From Dactylorhiza incarnata (Eukaryota > Streptophyta > Magnoliopsida > Asparagales > Orchidaceae), in the NCBI GenBank assembly GCA_033032865.1, contig JAWHQI010000068.1, positions 3,906,001 through 3,970,000 on the forward strand: a DNA stretch of 64,000 bases, read 5' to 3'. A program made the translations under genes and the position numbers. Below, piece after piece: positions 30,164-41,330 of this stretch. How positions within the stretch are numbered: position 1 is the first letter of the stretch; every line of letters starts with the position of its first letter. The notes under the pieces are model-generated. The model made no database searches. It was not told the origin of the DNA and saw nothing but the letters and a program-made list of their open reading frames with translations.

Positions 30164-33100
30164 AGCATCAATCTCATGCCGTTTTCATTATTCAAAAAGC
30201 TAGGTCTAGGAAATCCAAGCCCCACTCGAATGAGTATTCTATTAGCGGATCGTTCTTTAAAATATCTGGTAGGAATAGTCGAGGACGTGCCTGTCAAGGT
30301 TGACAAGTTCATCTTCCCGGTGGACTTTGTCATTCTTGACAAAGAAGAGGATGCCGAAGTACCCCTCATACTCGGCCGCCCCTTCCTTGCCACCTCCCGC
30401 GCTATTATAGACGTAAGTAACGGAAAGCTCCTCCTACGGGTTGGAGACGATGAAGTTACTTTCGGCATAAATTCCTCGACGCGGAACACATTAGAAAACG
30501 ACGATTTGTGTTTTTACCTGGAAGAGTGTTGTGAGTTCGATTCATCCCTCGAGTTAGTCTCACCGACAAGTAGTAATTCTGAGCTCGTCGAGCTCTTTTA
30601 TCTTGAAGAAGAAGTCTCTCACCCCACACCACCCGAGCCATTATTTGTAGAAAATTAAAAATTAAAACTTCTTATGAAGAGCCACCCATGTTAGATTTAA
30701 AGCAACTCCCCCCTCACCTTAAATATTTATTTTTAGAAAAAGAGTCTAAGCTGCCTGTCATCGTTTCATCCGAACTTAGCAACTCAGAAATTTCTGAGTT
30801 GACTATTGTCTTAAGCAAGCACTGCCACGCAATTGCGTGGCAAATTTCGGATATTAAGGGTATAAACCCTTCCTTCTGCACTCATAAAATCTTTATCGAA
30901 GATAATTCCCGCAACTCAGTCCAGCCTCAACGACGACTAAACCCAAATATGAAAGAAGTCGTTAAGGACGAAGTTATTAAACTATTAGACACGGGAATCA
31001 TCTACCCGATATCGGATAGTACTTGGGTTAGGCCAGTACAAGTCGTACCGAAGAAAGGTGGCGTTACGGTAGTTGCGAATGAGAATAATGAATTAATCCC
31101 TACCCGTACCATTACGGGTTGGCGGATGTGCATCGATTATCGAAAACTAAATGATGCCACCCATAAGGATCACTTCCCTCTACCTTTTATCGATCAAATC
31201 CTAGAGCGCCTTTCAGGTCACTCCTACTACTGTTTTCTCGATGGTTTGTCGGGATATTTCCAAATCCTGATTTCGCCCGACGACCAAGAAAAACCACTTT
31301 TACTTGTCCCTTTGGCACCTTCGCTAATCGAAGGATGCCATTTGGTCTTTGTAGCACGCCAGCTACATTCCAAAGATGTATGCTGGCAATATTTGACGAG
31401 TTAGTAGAGGAGGTGATTGAAGTGTTCATGGACGACTTCTCTGTGTTCAGAAATTCATTTAAAAATTGTTTAAAAAATCTCGAGCGCGTGCTGCAGCGAT
31501 GTGTGGAAATGAATTTAGCGCTTAATTGGGAGAAATTCCATTTTATGGTCAAAGAATGATTAGTCATTGGCCATAAAATTTCGGGCAAGGGGATCGAGGT
31601 CGATAGGGACAAGATCGAAGTAATTGAAAAACTCCCGCCAACAACAAACGTAAAAGCTATTAGAAGTTTCCTAGGCCACGCGGGGTTTTATCAGCGCTTT
31701 ATACAAAATTTTTCCAAAATCACAAAGTCGTTAACCCATCTTCTCGAAAAAGAATCCTCCTTTATTTTTAACGATGAATGCCATTTGGCCTTTAAACTTA
31801 TCAAAGAAAAGCTTATAAATTCTCCGATTCTAGTTGCGCCAGATTGGTCGCTACCCTTCGAGATTATGTGCGACGCGAGTGATATTGCGGTAGGCGCTGT
31901 GTTAGGCAAACGGGTGAGTAAGTATTTCCACCCGATTTATTATGCAAGCAAGACACTCACGTCGGCACAAGCAAACTACACCACTACCGAGAAGGAACTC
32001 CTAGCAATCATTTTCGCTTTTGATTAGTTGTGGTCGTATATCACGCTTTCCAAAGTTATCGTCTTCACAGATCACTTCGCGCTTAGGTATCTCTTATGTA
32101 AATTGGACGCCAAGCCCCATCTTTTGCGATGGATCCTCCTCTTGCAGGAGTTTGACTTAGAGCTCCGGGACAAAAGGGGAGCCGAAAACTTGGCGGCCGA
32201 TCATCTTTCCCGTTTAGAAAACCCCGCCTCGAAAGCATTAATAGAAGCCGACATTAATGATAAATTTCCCGAAGAGCGCCTCCTCTCTCTCAAAAATATA
32301 AATTCATCTTCCACCCCCTGGTTTGTGGATTTGGCTAACTATATAGTAGCCCGGGTCCTGCCAAAAGAATTCTCGAGTCAGCAAAAGATGAAATTCTTTT
32401 CTGATTTAAGGAATTTTTTTTGGAGGACCCCCATTTTATTCTGTGTTTGCGCAGACTAGGTGGTGATAAGATGCGTCTCAAGTGAGGAGGGTCTTAAAAT
32501 TTTACGGCATTGTTACGAGGGACCAACCGGTGTTCATTATCATTCAAACCGAACTGTGAGGAAGGCGCTGGAGGCAGTCTTTTATTGGCCCACGCTCTTC
32601 AAAGATGCTCACACCCTTGTGAGTACTTGTGACAGCTGCCAGCGGTCGGGGAACATCTCCCGCCGGGATGAGATGCCCCAAAACATTTTCTTAGAATGCG
32701 AAATTTTCGATCTTTGGGTATAGATTTTGTAGGTCCTCTCCCTCCATCATTTTCAAATAAATATATTCTCGTTGTGGTCGACTATGTGTCGAGGTGGGCG
32801 GAAGCGCAAGCTCTCCCCACCAATGATGCGCGAGTCATCATTAACTTCTTTAAAAAAATTCTCGATTTGGCACGTCGCGCGCTATTGTGAGTGATCGGGG
32901 CACCCATTTTTGCAATAATCAATTTACAAAAATCATAGCAAAATATGGTGTCACGCACAAATTATCCACTGCATATCACCCACAAACGAGCGGCCAAGTC
33001 GAAGTTGTTAATCGAGAATTAACGCGGATTTTAGAAAAAACGCTTTCTATTAATCGGAAGGATTGGGCAATAAAGCTTGATGACGCGCTATGGGCTTATC

Positions 33101-33586
33101 GAACGGCGTACAAGACCGCTATCGGTTGTACACCATATCAAATGGTCTATGGCAATGCTTGCCACCTTCCGGTCGAATTAGAACACCGCGCATTTTGGGA
33201 GCTTAAAGTTTTAAAACTCGATTCTACTTTAGCGGTCGAACAAAGAAAATTTCAAATGAACGAATTATATGAATGGCGAGCGAATGCGTATGAATGGCGA
33301 GCGAACAAAGTTTTATCATGATAAACATATAAAATTTCCGAAGACTTTTTCGCCGGGCGATCTCGTCCTCCTTTATAATTCTCGCCTTCGCCTTTTTCCG
33401 GGAAAATTAAAATCCCGATGGTCCGGACCCTTTATTGTTAAAGAGGTTTGGTCCTATGGGACAATCCTAATTTCCCTCCCAGAAAAAGGTTCCTTCAAAG
33501 TAAATGGGCACCGCCTTAAGTTATATCTTCCGGGAGAGCTAGTAAACGAGAAGAGAGAATCATTATCTTTTCATCCTATAATATGA
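30164..33586 (+). pseudogene. pol: Athila protease-RT-RNase H-integrase (decayed)
   Basis: Continues the protease broken at 17021 (after AGCAT: NLMPFSLFKKLGL), then VPLILGRPFLATSRAIID. RT begins in 30688-31404 ([21 protein letters not shown]), shifts frame near 31310 and resumes at 31335 with MPFGLCSTPATFQRCM and VFMDDFSV. RNase H (CDASDIAVGAVL) precedes stops at 32026 and 32458. The integrase zinc domain and core follow ([46 protein letters not shown]), with shifts near 32715 and 32870. The C-terminus contains an 18-nt direct duplication (YEWRAN twice, about 33268-33306) and ends PFIVKEVW...[11 protein letters not shown]. At least six lesions. Confidence 0.92.
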
Positions 33587-33808
33587 TCGACAAGTGGGTC
33601 AAGCTACGCGACCTTAAACAGAGTGCTTTTGGGAGGCACCCCAAAGTTATCTTTTTATTGTTTTTTTTTCTTCTTTAACAACTTTTGTAGGTAATCACCG
33701 CTTCCCCACAAAAGCTTCAAAAATCAGGGAAGCTCTTTTTCCTTCTCTTTTTTTCCTTGCATTTCTTTATTTGCTTCTTTTTCTTTTCTTTTTACTTCAT
33801 ACTTAGTT

Positions 33809-33832
33809 TTAAACATTGGAGACAATGTTTAA
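33809..33832 (+). other. Conserved GNRA-tetraloop hairpin before internal purine tract
   Basis: TTAAACATTG - GAGA - CAATGTTTAA: a 10-bp perfect stem with a GNRA loop, followed within 5 nt by AGGTATGGGGGTG. The same stem with loop GGGA is at 6093-6116 on the minus strand. Confidence 0.75.
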
Positions 33833-34625
33833 CTTTAGGTATGGGGGTGTAAATTGCTCTTTGTCAATAGTTTTTAAATTAGAAATTTTCAAAAAATTAA
33901 AAAAATTATTAATTAAATTATTTTCTTTTGTTTTTTTAAGCACTTGTAAAACCCAAAAACTCAAATAAAAAATATAGAAAATCGAAAATTTAAATTTTGT
34001 AAAGGGACGTTTGGGATATCATCCCATCACACGTCCTAGTACCGTGAGAACCCTTCACGGGGTATGCCTCGGGAAGTCCAGGAATTAACAAAAATGTTAG
34101 GTTTAAAACTAGTTTCCTTTCTTAAATTATCAAAAATTTAGAAAATGGTAATAGTCAAAAATTCAAAAAAATATAATATTCAAAAATTCAAAAAAAAGAT
34201 AATATAAAAAAAAATCCAAAATTTCTTACACCTCTCTTACTTGTTGTTTTGTGATTTCTTAGAAATCTAGTTGAGAATGTTTATAAGAATTTTTAGGTTT
34301 TTAATTGGCCAAAATTTTGTTTATTATAGTTTGTTAATTTCAAATTTTAGGTAATCTTGTTTTAAGAACCATCTTATGATTTGGGTTTGATTAGAGAATT
34401 TTTGTTAGCACGGCTTCTCTTTTTATCTTTAAATAGCTTCATTTTGTAGTAAATTTGCTAAACCACTTTAGATTTCAATTATATTTTCTTATAGCTCTTT
34501 AGATCTTACGAAATTTAATTTTACTAGAATTTGCTCTCAATATAATTAAATTTATAAACTAGAAATTTTTCCTACCCCACCCCTTTGATGGCTTAAAAAA
34601 AGTGTTTTAAAAGATCATATGTCAT

Positions 34626-34874
34626 GGGAATAAGAGGATAAAATTCATTATTCCCTAAAACATATGCACCCAAAATATTTTAGAAGATTATATGACATGG
34701 AGTAAGAGGATAAAATTCATTACTCCTAAACCAAATACATTTTGGGTTTTTATTAGAAGAGAATTTAAAAAAAAAGATTATATGCATGTGAATAAGAGGA
34801 TAAAATTCATTATTCCCTAAACATATAAAAAAAAGGGAAAAAAATAGAGGTGAGAGGATAAAATTCATCACCTC
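34626..34874 (+). other. Four hairpins: invariant 14-nt loop, co-varying stems
   Basis: Stems and loops: 34626-34655 (GGGAATAA / TTATTCCC), 34699-34726 (GGAGTAA / TTACTCC), 34790-34815 (GAATAA / TTATTC) and 34847-34874 (GAGGTGA / TCACCTC). The loop is GAGGATAAAATTCA in all four. Three of the four are preceded by AGATYATATG. Wherever the left stem arm differs, the right arm differs to match. Confidence 0.88.
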
Positions 34875-35275
34875 AAATCAAAAACCTATTCTTATGTCAA
34901 GCTTTGTAACCCCCCTTAGCCAACATCTTTGATCTAGGTTTAACTTAAGTTATGGAGAGAGCAATATTTAGTAGGTTACTTTTCCTTAAGTTTCTTTTAA
35001 GATAGAGTTCTTATAATTTTAATTTAATCTAGTTTTATTTTTTTCTACAATTTTGGTAAGCTAATTAATTACCTTGAGAAGTCCTTGCCAAAACAATTTT
35101 CTCTCTTTGTAAATCATCATCATAATTTAGGACTTAACTCCTCATAGAATTTATTCTTAACTTAACTTTTGGTTTAATAAAATTTTAGTTTGAAATTAAA
35201 ATTTTTTTGGATGTCTTATATATTATGTCTCACACTTTTGCTCTGGAATAGCAAAACCTCAAGTATGGGGGTATT

Positions 35276-36537
35276 TGATAAGTAGTATTTATATAAGTTT
35301 TTAATAGAAATTTTTGTGAGTATTTAAAATGAATTTTTCCATTTCATGTCAATTTTAGGTTATAAGTAGTTCTTTTTGTAATTTTGATTCTAACTTAGCT
35401 TAATTCCAAAATTTGCAGAATTTTGGGAGAAATTGGTGGATTTCCAAGTCACGCCGAAGGTCACGCACGTGACCAAGGGGCGTGTAACCTGAAGATCAAA
35501 CCAGAGTCGATGCCGCGCTGATTGAGCTAGCCCAGAACAAGTCACGCCCCAGGTCACGCCCGTGACCCAAAGTCACGCCCGTGTCCAAGGGGCGTGTAAT
35601 TTTAGAATCTTCCCAGCAGGCGGCCATCGAGACGTGGAGAAGCCGTCGAGAAGTCAACATGAGTCACGCCCGTGACCCAAATGTCATGGTCGTGACTGTC
35701 CCGCGTGATCTCTGCACGTCGCCGCTCTGCAAGCAAGGTCCACGCCACAATAAATGAAGTCGTCCAAGTACATGCCCGTGACCCTAGTTACACGGGCATG
35801 TAATGTCTGAATTCCTCCTGCCGTCACGCAAAGCCCATGCCACTGCCGGATCTGATGTTAACAGTGTTTACATGCCCTAGGTCACGCCCGTGACTAAGGG
35901 GCGTGTAGCATGAAATTTCTTCCTATAAATTCAGAGGCTCTCCTTGAGTCCATGGTTCAGAAATTTGGAGAGGGGGAGGTGCTGGTAGTGCTGTTAGTGA
36001 GTTTTTCATGTTCATTTTCATGTCTTTCCATTTCATGTTCTCTTTCTCTTCATGTCAAGTAATTCTTTAATTTTCCTTCTTGCAATAGCCTAGTTTAAGC
36101 TTGTAACCTTGTTTTTCCTAGCTTGTAATCTATTTTCCTTAAGGCTTGTAATAGTTTTCATCTTAATAAAAATTAAGTTAGCATAGTTTTCTTCTCCTCT
36201 CTTTCTACTTAGTCAATTTTCCTTATTATGCAATTTTATTTTTCTTCCTCTTCCCCCTCCAGCATGAGCACTATTCTCTTTTACCATCATTTAATCCCTT
36301 CTTTTAGCTTGCAATTTGTCTCTATTTAGCTAGTAAAGCAAAACTCAAAAATCGATTAGATAAGATAATAGTGATTTTCCTCGAAGTAGAAGTAATCAAC
36401 GCACCTCGTGGAATACGAGCTTGGTATTTCTAAATATCCTATACTATAGACGATAAGGTACACTTGCCTTTATCGAATATAGTTTTGGAGAATATCTTTA
36501 ATCACCTTACTTTATAAAACCTTAAATTTCTATATCA
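35276..36537 (+). repeat. Athila LTR shared by two internal regions
   Basis: Starts TGATAAGT right after a purine tract and ends TATATCA right before a tRNA-Asp primer site (36544-36561, one mismatch). It can therefore serve as 3' LTR of the element on the left and 5' LTR of the one on the right. The U3 cluster of GTCACGCCCGTGAC / GGGGCGTGTA words at 35446-35905 precedes TATAAAT at 35924-35930. Confidence 0.88.
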
Positions 36538-36543
36538 AGTTTT

Positions 36544-36561
36544 TGGCACCGTTGCCGGGGA
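36544..36561 (+). promoter_or_regulatory. Primer-binding site, tRNA-Asp type
   Basis: TGGCACCGTTGCCGGGGA: 17 of 18 positions match the perfect site at 11874-11891. It lies 6 nt after the LTR end. Confidence 0.85.
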
Positions 36562-36726
36562 CTTGCGTAGATATTTTGAAAATAGGATAGCTATTAATTT
36601 TATCATGCTTCTTTTTATTTTATTTTGCTTTTTTTAAATTCCAAAAAGAAAAAAAAATATATAATAGTCTAGTTTTCCTCTTTCTTTCTTTTCTTTTCAT
36701 TATCAACCCTTTTTCTTCTTTAGTGT

Positions 36727-37523
36727 ATGACCCGAGGTAGCGCTTCGAATATTCCCTTTGATCCAGAGATCGAGCGAACCCTTTGGCGGCGCCACTGTTC
36801 TCGTGATCAGGAAAATCAAGTAGAATTCGAAGAGTCGATCGGGGACACTAAAACAGCGAATATGGATCCTGATCTTAATCCTCCTAATACTAATACGCCA
36901 AATCATAATGAGGCCGCGCAACGGACCATGTCCTATTATGCGCGGCTGAATTTGGAAGGCACACAGTCGGGTATTGTTCGCCCCACAGTGGCGAACAATA
37001 ATTTTGAGATCAAGTCCAACATCATACAAATGTTGCAACAATTGGTGACCTTCGATGGTCAACCAGACGAAGATCCAAATTCACATATTTCTTACTTTCT
37101 TGAAATTTGCGATACTTTTAAAATCAATGGCATCACCGATGACGCCATTTGATTGTGTCTTTTTCCTTTTTCTTTGCGGTTTAAGGCCAAGCAGTGGCTG
37201 GGCTCCCTACCTAGGGGATCCATCACTACATGGGCCGAAATGGCGGAAAAATTTCTAAATAAATATTTCTCCGCTTCAAAGAACGCTAAATTACGCACGG
37301 ATATTGCGTCATTCATGCAAATCGACTCGGAGACTCTCTATGACACATGGGAGCGCTTCAAGGAGCTTTTGCGTCGATGCCCTCACCACACACTTGCCAC
37401 TTGGCAACAAGTGCAAATATTTTATAATGGCTTAAATCTCCAAACGAGGCAAATGATTGATGCGGTCGCCGGGGGGACGTTAAATAACAAAACCTTGGAT
37501 GCCGCTCAAGAGCTTTTCGAAGA
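36727..37523 (+). pseudogene. gag: Athila gag, 5' part (split by copia insertion)
   Basis: Starts MTRGSASNIPFDPEIE. The gag domain (FEIKSNIIQMLQQ, ICDTFKINGITDDAI, SLRFKAKQWLGSLP, WERFKELLRRCPHH) is interrupted by TGA at 37150-37152 in place of an Arg codon. It reads into AAQELFE at 37523, where the copia element inserts, and continues at 45186. Confidence 0.9.
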
Positions 37524-38832
37524 TGAAAGTGCACAGTTAACCTCACTAGAATTCTCTAGAGGGGGGGGGTGAATAGAGATTTAAGATACTTTGTGCAATT
37601 ATATATATTTATATGTGGTGATCACAGATTAAGGCTTCCCACACACCAACAAGAATTAAACAAGTAAAGAAAATAAATGCAAGAAAAGAAATCACAGCAC
37701 AACACAAAGAAATATAGTGGTTCCCCAAACTTTGGGTAGTCCACTCTTCTACCCCCTTGGTAGGAAATTCACTATCTTGCACTGAGTCTTTTGATAAGGA
37801 GACTCTTAGAACCACCCTGAGTCTTTTGACAAGGAGACTCTTAGAACCAACTGAGTCTTTTGAAAAGGAGACTCTTAGAACCAGTACAACTGAATTTTTT
37901 GAAGAGTGATTCTAAAAACTCTTTTACAATATGTGAGAATGAAAATAAGAAAAAGGAAAATAAGTATTTAAGACAAGAATGAATCTTCTTCCTAGCAAGA
38001 AGATTGGAAGCACAAGAAGTAGTGAATTAAATTTCCCTTCTATAGTGAGAAGGAGATTGTAAGCTTTTCAGAATTTTGCAGCAGTATGGCTTTAGAAGCA
38101 GAAGAAGAAGAATGCTTGATGGTTGCTGCAGAACAATTTCTCTATTCTCTCTCTTTTTCACTTTTGGGAGCTTTTCCTCTTTTTCAATGTGTATATGGTG
38201 GATAACTTCTTCTTGCTCTCTGCCGACCACCTTGTTTTTTATAGCTCTGTTCATTAAAATAACACTATAGGAGAGTAATCAATTAGCAGACAGAGTATTA
38301 GAAAGAAAGAGAAATTTCCATAACAGTTATATCCATAGAAGGAAAGTATTCAATCTGATTTCAAATAATGTCCATAAAGGATTTAATCAATTTAGCCAAG
38401 AATCTATTAGAGGAAAGAATGATTCAGAATGGCTATAAAGAATAAATTGATTCCATATAAATCAGATCTATGAAAGAAGGAAAGAGATCTGGCGATTTTT
38501 TGAATTAATCATAGAAATCGATGTGCGTCGATTACTATTCGACGTAGGCGTCGAATTCGTCCTGGCAGAATGTCGAGAGGAGAATAAGGAAGGTGCGTCA
38601 ACTAGGGTGCGTCGACTTCTCAAGATACGTCGACTAGAAGTCAGAGCTACGTCGACATAGGATACGTCGAATTCTGCTTGGAGCTACTTCGACTCATTCT
38701 GATAGAAACGTCGACTTTATTTCGACGTTGCGTCGAATACTATTCGACGCATATTTACTTACCTTGATTTTCCTTTCTTGGAATTCATATTCAACGCATT
38801 TTCAGGGGTTAAGAGAAATCATTTTCCCAACA
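37524..38832 (-). repeat. Copia 3' LTR (minus strand)
   Basis: TGAAAGTGCA ... TTTCCCAACA on the plus strand; TGTTGGG...TTTCA on the minus. A dense cluster of GCGTCGA words lies at 38520-38752, including a palindrome at 38730-38750 (GCGTCGAAT / ATTCGACGC arms). It lies upstream, in element orientation, of TATAAAAA near 38235. Confidence 0.92.
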
Positions 38833-39047
38833 ATCTCCCCCTATTTGTCTTAACCCTATTTAGAGGGAAATTGTACTAGCATTTAATCAACTTAGCAAGG
38901 CAATTATATAGAACAGAAATATGTCAAACAATCAGAAGAGAAATTAGAAAGAGAGATCATATAAACAAGCTTCCCAGAATTATATAAACAGACTTCATGT
39001 TTAGTATTCAATTATAAGGTAAAGTATATCAGCATTATTTTCAATCA
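38833..39047 (-). other. Copia 3' non-coding tail
   Basis: In element orientation this is the stretch from the ORF stop to the LTR. It ends in a purine-rich tract (plus-strand TCTCCCCCTATTTG at 38834-38847) that should prime plus-strand synthesis. Nothing else is seen. Confidence 0.6.
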
Positions 39048-40914
39048 TTATTCAGGAGGGGTAGGAGGAGTCTTTCTTTTTCTTTTGAATACTTTGGTGG
39101 GTTTCTCTTTCTCAGTAGCAGATTGTACCCTCAGCTCCCCCTGAGTCACAGTGGTGTGCTCCCCCTGGAATGGAACTTCAGATCCTTCTATTTCTATTTC
39201 AGCATTAGTTAAAACAGCATCTGGCTCGACCTGAGCTTCAGCTTCAGCCAACACAGCATCTGACTGTCCTTTTTCATTTTCAGCTTCATTCATAGCAGTA
39301 TCCAGCTCCCCCTGAGTTTCAGTTTCTTTGTCTTTCTCACCATCTGCCACATCTTCCTTTTCAGCTTCATTTTCTGCCCTGCTTGCCTCCCCTTGTAATA
39401 GTACCACTTGATTTGCAGCCTCTCTTGCTATATTGAGTACTTCTATTGTTTGTTCTTCAATATGTAGCTCAGGTACTTTCTCATTTCCAATTGTCTTGAG
39501 CAGTGCAAGACTGTCAGATTTTGAAGAAGGAGGGGATTTGTGTGAGGGAGATTTAAGATTGGAGGGCTTCTCTTCATCTAGCTTCTCCCCCTTCTTGACC
39601 TTCTTGGCCAAGGAGGTTAAGAAAGACTTGGTAACTCTTGAGGAAGAGAGAGATTTCTTCAGACTTTGCACATAGGCACTGGCCCCATCTATTTGGGTGT
39701 GCATGTGTAGGATGGAGGAATAAATCTGGGAGCAGTGCTCATCCAGCATTGCTTGGAATGTTTGAGCTGCTGATGCAATGCACTGAGTGAGGAGAGCTTC
39801 AGTGGATGCAGATGGTTCATGTTGTGGTTGGTGATGAGTAGAGAGTGGTGGAGGTGGTGATGAAGCTGGAGAGAAGTTAGTTGATACATGAGGTATGGGT
39901 GATAAAGGAGGTGGAGAGGATGAGAAAGTAGGAGGAGGAAGAGATGGAGAAACTGCTGTTTGAGCAGGTGTTTGAGAAGAGGTAGGTAGAGTAGGAGTTG
40001 TGAGAGTGGAAGAGACTAGTGGAGTAGATGATGGTGGTAGAGAAGGAGTGTTTCTTTGAGGAGGAGGAGGAGGAGAAGATGGATGACCAGGAGAATTAGG
40101 AGGAGAGGGAGTTCTGTCAGGAATGGAACCAGGCTTGGGGATTTGCCTGGTCCATTTGGAGAAGAGGGCAATGAACATCCTCTTTCCAGGAGGGATAGGA
40201 ATTCCTTTTGACCTACAGAGGTCAGGGAAGGAGTGGAAGAGTACTTGACTCATAATCCTCATGTAGGCATTCTCTTTGTGAGAATATCTAGAGCCTATCA
40301 TCTTGAGTAGACAGCTGGCCCAGTCTATTTTCTTCTTCAATACAAGGGACCCCATGATGTTCAGTTGCTGCTTGGGTACTGCATCATGGGCTGAAATTTT
40401 GCATAGTAGTATCTTTCCTACTATATCTGCTAGCAGTCTGTACTCCTCAGAAAAGTCTATTTTCTTTAGATGGATTGGTTTATCCCTTGAAAACTTCATG
40501 GTGGTTAGCAGATGCTTGATTTCATCAGGTGTGAGGTCTATAGATTCATCACCTAATAGGGGAATGATAAAGACTTATGAGGTTACTCTTTAGAAATTGA
40601 TTTCCTTTCCCTATTTTATTTGAACAAAGATAATATTAGGATATACCTGAAGGAAGATCAAAGGTGGTCCTAAATTGTTCTACAGAGATTGAGACTGGTC
40701 TCTCATAGATTGTTCCCTGGATTTCTCCTTGTTCAGATATCTGAACAAGAGTCATCAGCTCTGTGAGCTCTGTTTCCAGGAGCTTGCATCTTGTGGAGAT
40801 GAGTTTGTCCAATCCAGCTTCAGTGAAGAGAGCTATGATGTTCTTATAATTTTCTGCAGTGGCTTAGAAGGAGTCGAGGTCAATGTCGAAACCAGAGTTT
40901 ATCTTGGGAGCCAT
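39048..40914 (-). CDS. Extra ORF of the copia element, two exons, Pro-rich
   Basis: Exon 1 40914-40647, GT-AG intron 40646-40553, exon 2 40552-39048; the joint keeps frame (phase 1). Exon 2 is open for over 480 codons. The N-terminal part (LFTEAGLDKLIS, ISVEQFRTTFDLP, DLTPDEIKHLLTTMKFSRDKP, SRYSHKENAYMRIMSQVLF) resembles uncharacterised plant transposon-associated proteins that use the DEIKHLLT-type phrase. The middle is a Pro/Ser-rich linker, then a probable coiled coil and a very acidic Glu/Ala-rich tail ending in KVFKRKRKTPP. Exon 1 has a TAA at codon 17 (40864-40866), so this copy needs a downstream start or is broken. Gag- and pol-related motifs are absent. Confidence 0.72.
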
Positions 40915-41330
40915 TTTAGGTCAGTGAAAGAGAGGAGGAAATGGCTGGACTAAGGAGCAAGAAGGATAAAGGATGCAGAGTAGTGAAGGTTTCTAACTGA
41001 AGAGTCTTTTTAAGTCAGGTGAAGCGTCGAAACGGGACTCAATTCGAGGCTTATTCGGTACTTCAGTGGATGTGACCGAAAATATTTTAGCATTGCCGCT
41101 CGTTTTTATGAAGTCGACGTTACGTCGAGTGGAATTCGACTTAAGCGTCGATACAGCCCGCGTTAAGATGTTAGGGTTTCGTATCGACGTATGCGTCAAT
41201 TTCACTTATTGAGTTGAGTCATCGACGGTGCGTCGATTAGAAGTCGACGTGACTTTTGATTTTCCTGAAGAATTTTAGGTGTTTATTTCTTTTTATCTCT
41301 TCCTAGTTCTAAGTCAGTCTAGGACTAATT
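40915..41330 (-). promoter_or_regulatory. Candidate internal promoter of the copia extra ORF
   Basis: Upstream of the ATG at 40914 on the minus strand is a second cluster of the LTR word: CGTCGA/TCGACG copies at 41030, 41113-41150 and 41221-41256. A weak TATA-like TTAAAAAG lies at 41006-41013. The word match to U3 is clear; promoter activity is inference. Confidence 0.45.

Larger units (their letters stand above)
33587..35275 (+). other. Athila 3' non-coding region with hairpins and two purine tracts
   Basis: No env-like ORF. Contains the post-pol phrase GTGCTTTTGGGAGGCA (33624), the tetraloop hairpin (33809-33832), internal purine tract (33837-33849), a phrase CTTCACGGGGTATGCC (34053), four co-varying hairpins (34626-34874), and the terminal purine tract AAGTATGGGGGTATT (35261-35275) touching the LTR. 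Confidence 0.8.

Noticed and set aside
33587..35275. Env-like ORF expected in Athila between pol and LTR
   Set aside because: All frames are stop-rich and AT-rich; only hairpins and purine tracts are supported. Same result for 4523-6399.
39433..39675. Plus-strand ORFs inside the copia element (also 42245-43142 and 43459-43647)
   Set aside because: They are shadows of the minus-strand gag and extra ORF, rich in Ser/Phe/Leu as expected from the reverse of Glu/Lys-rich coding.
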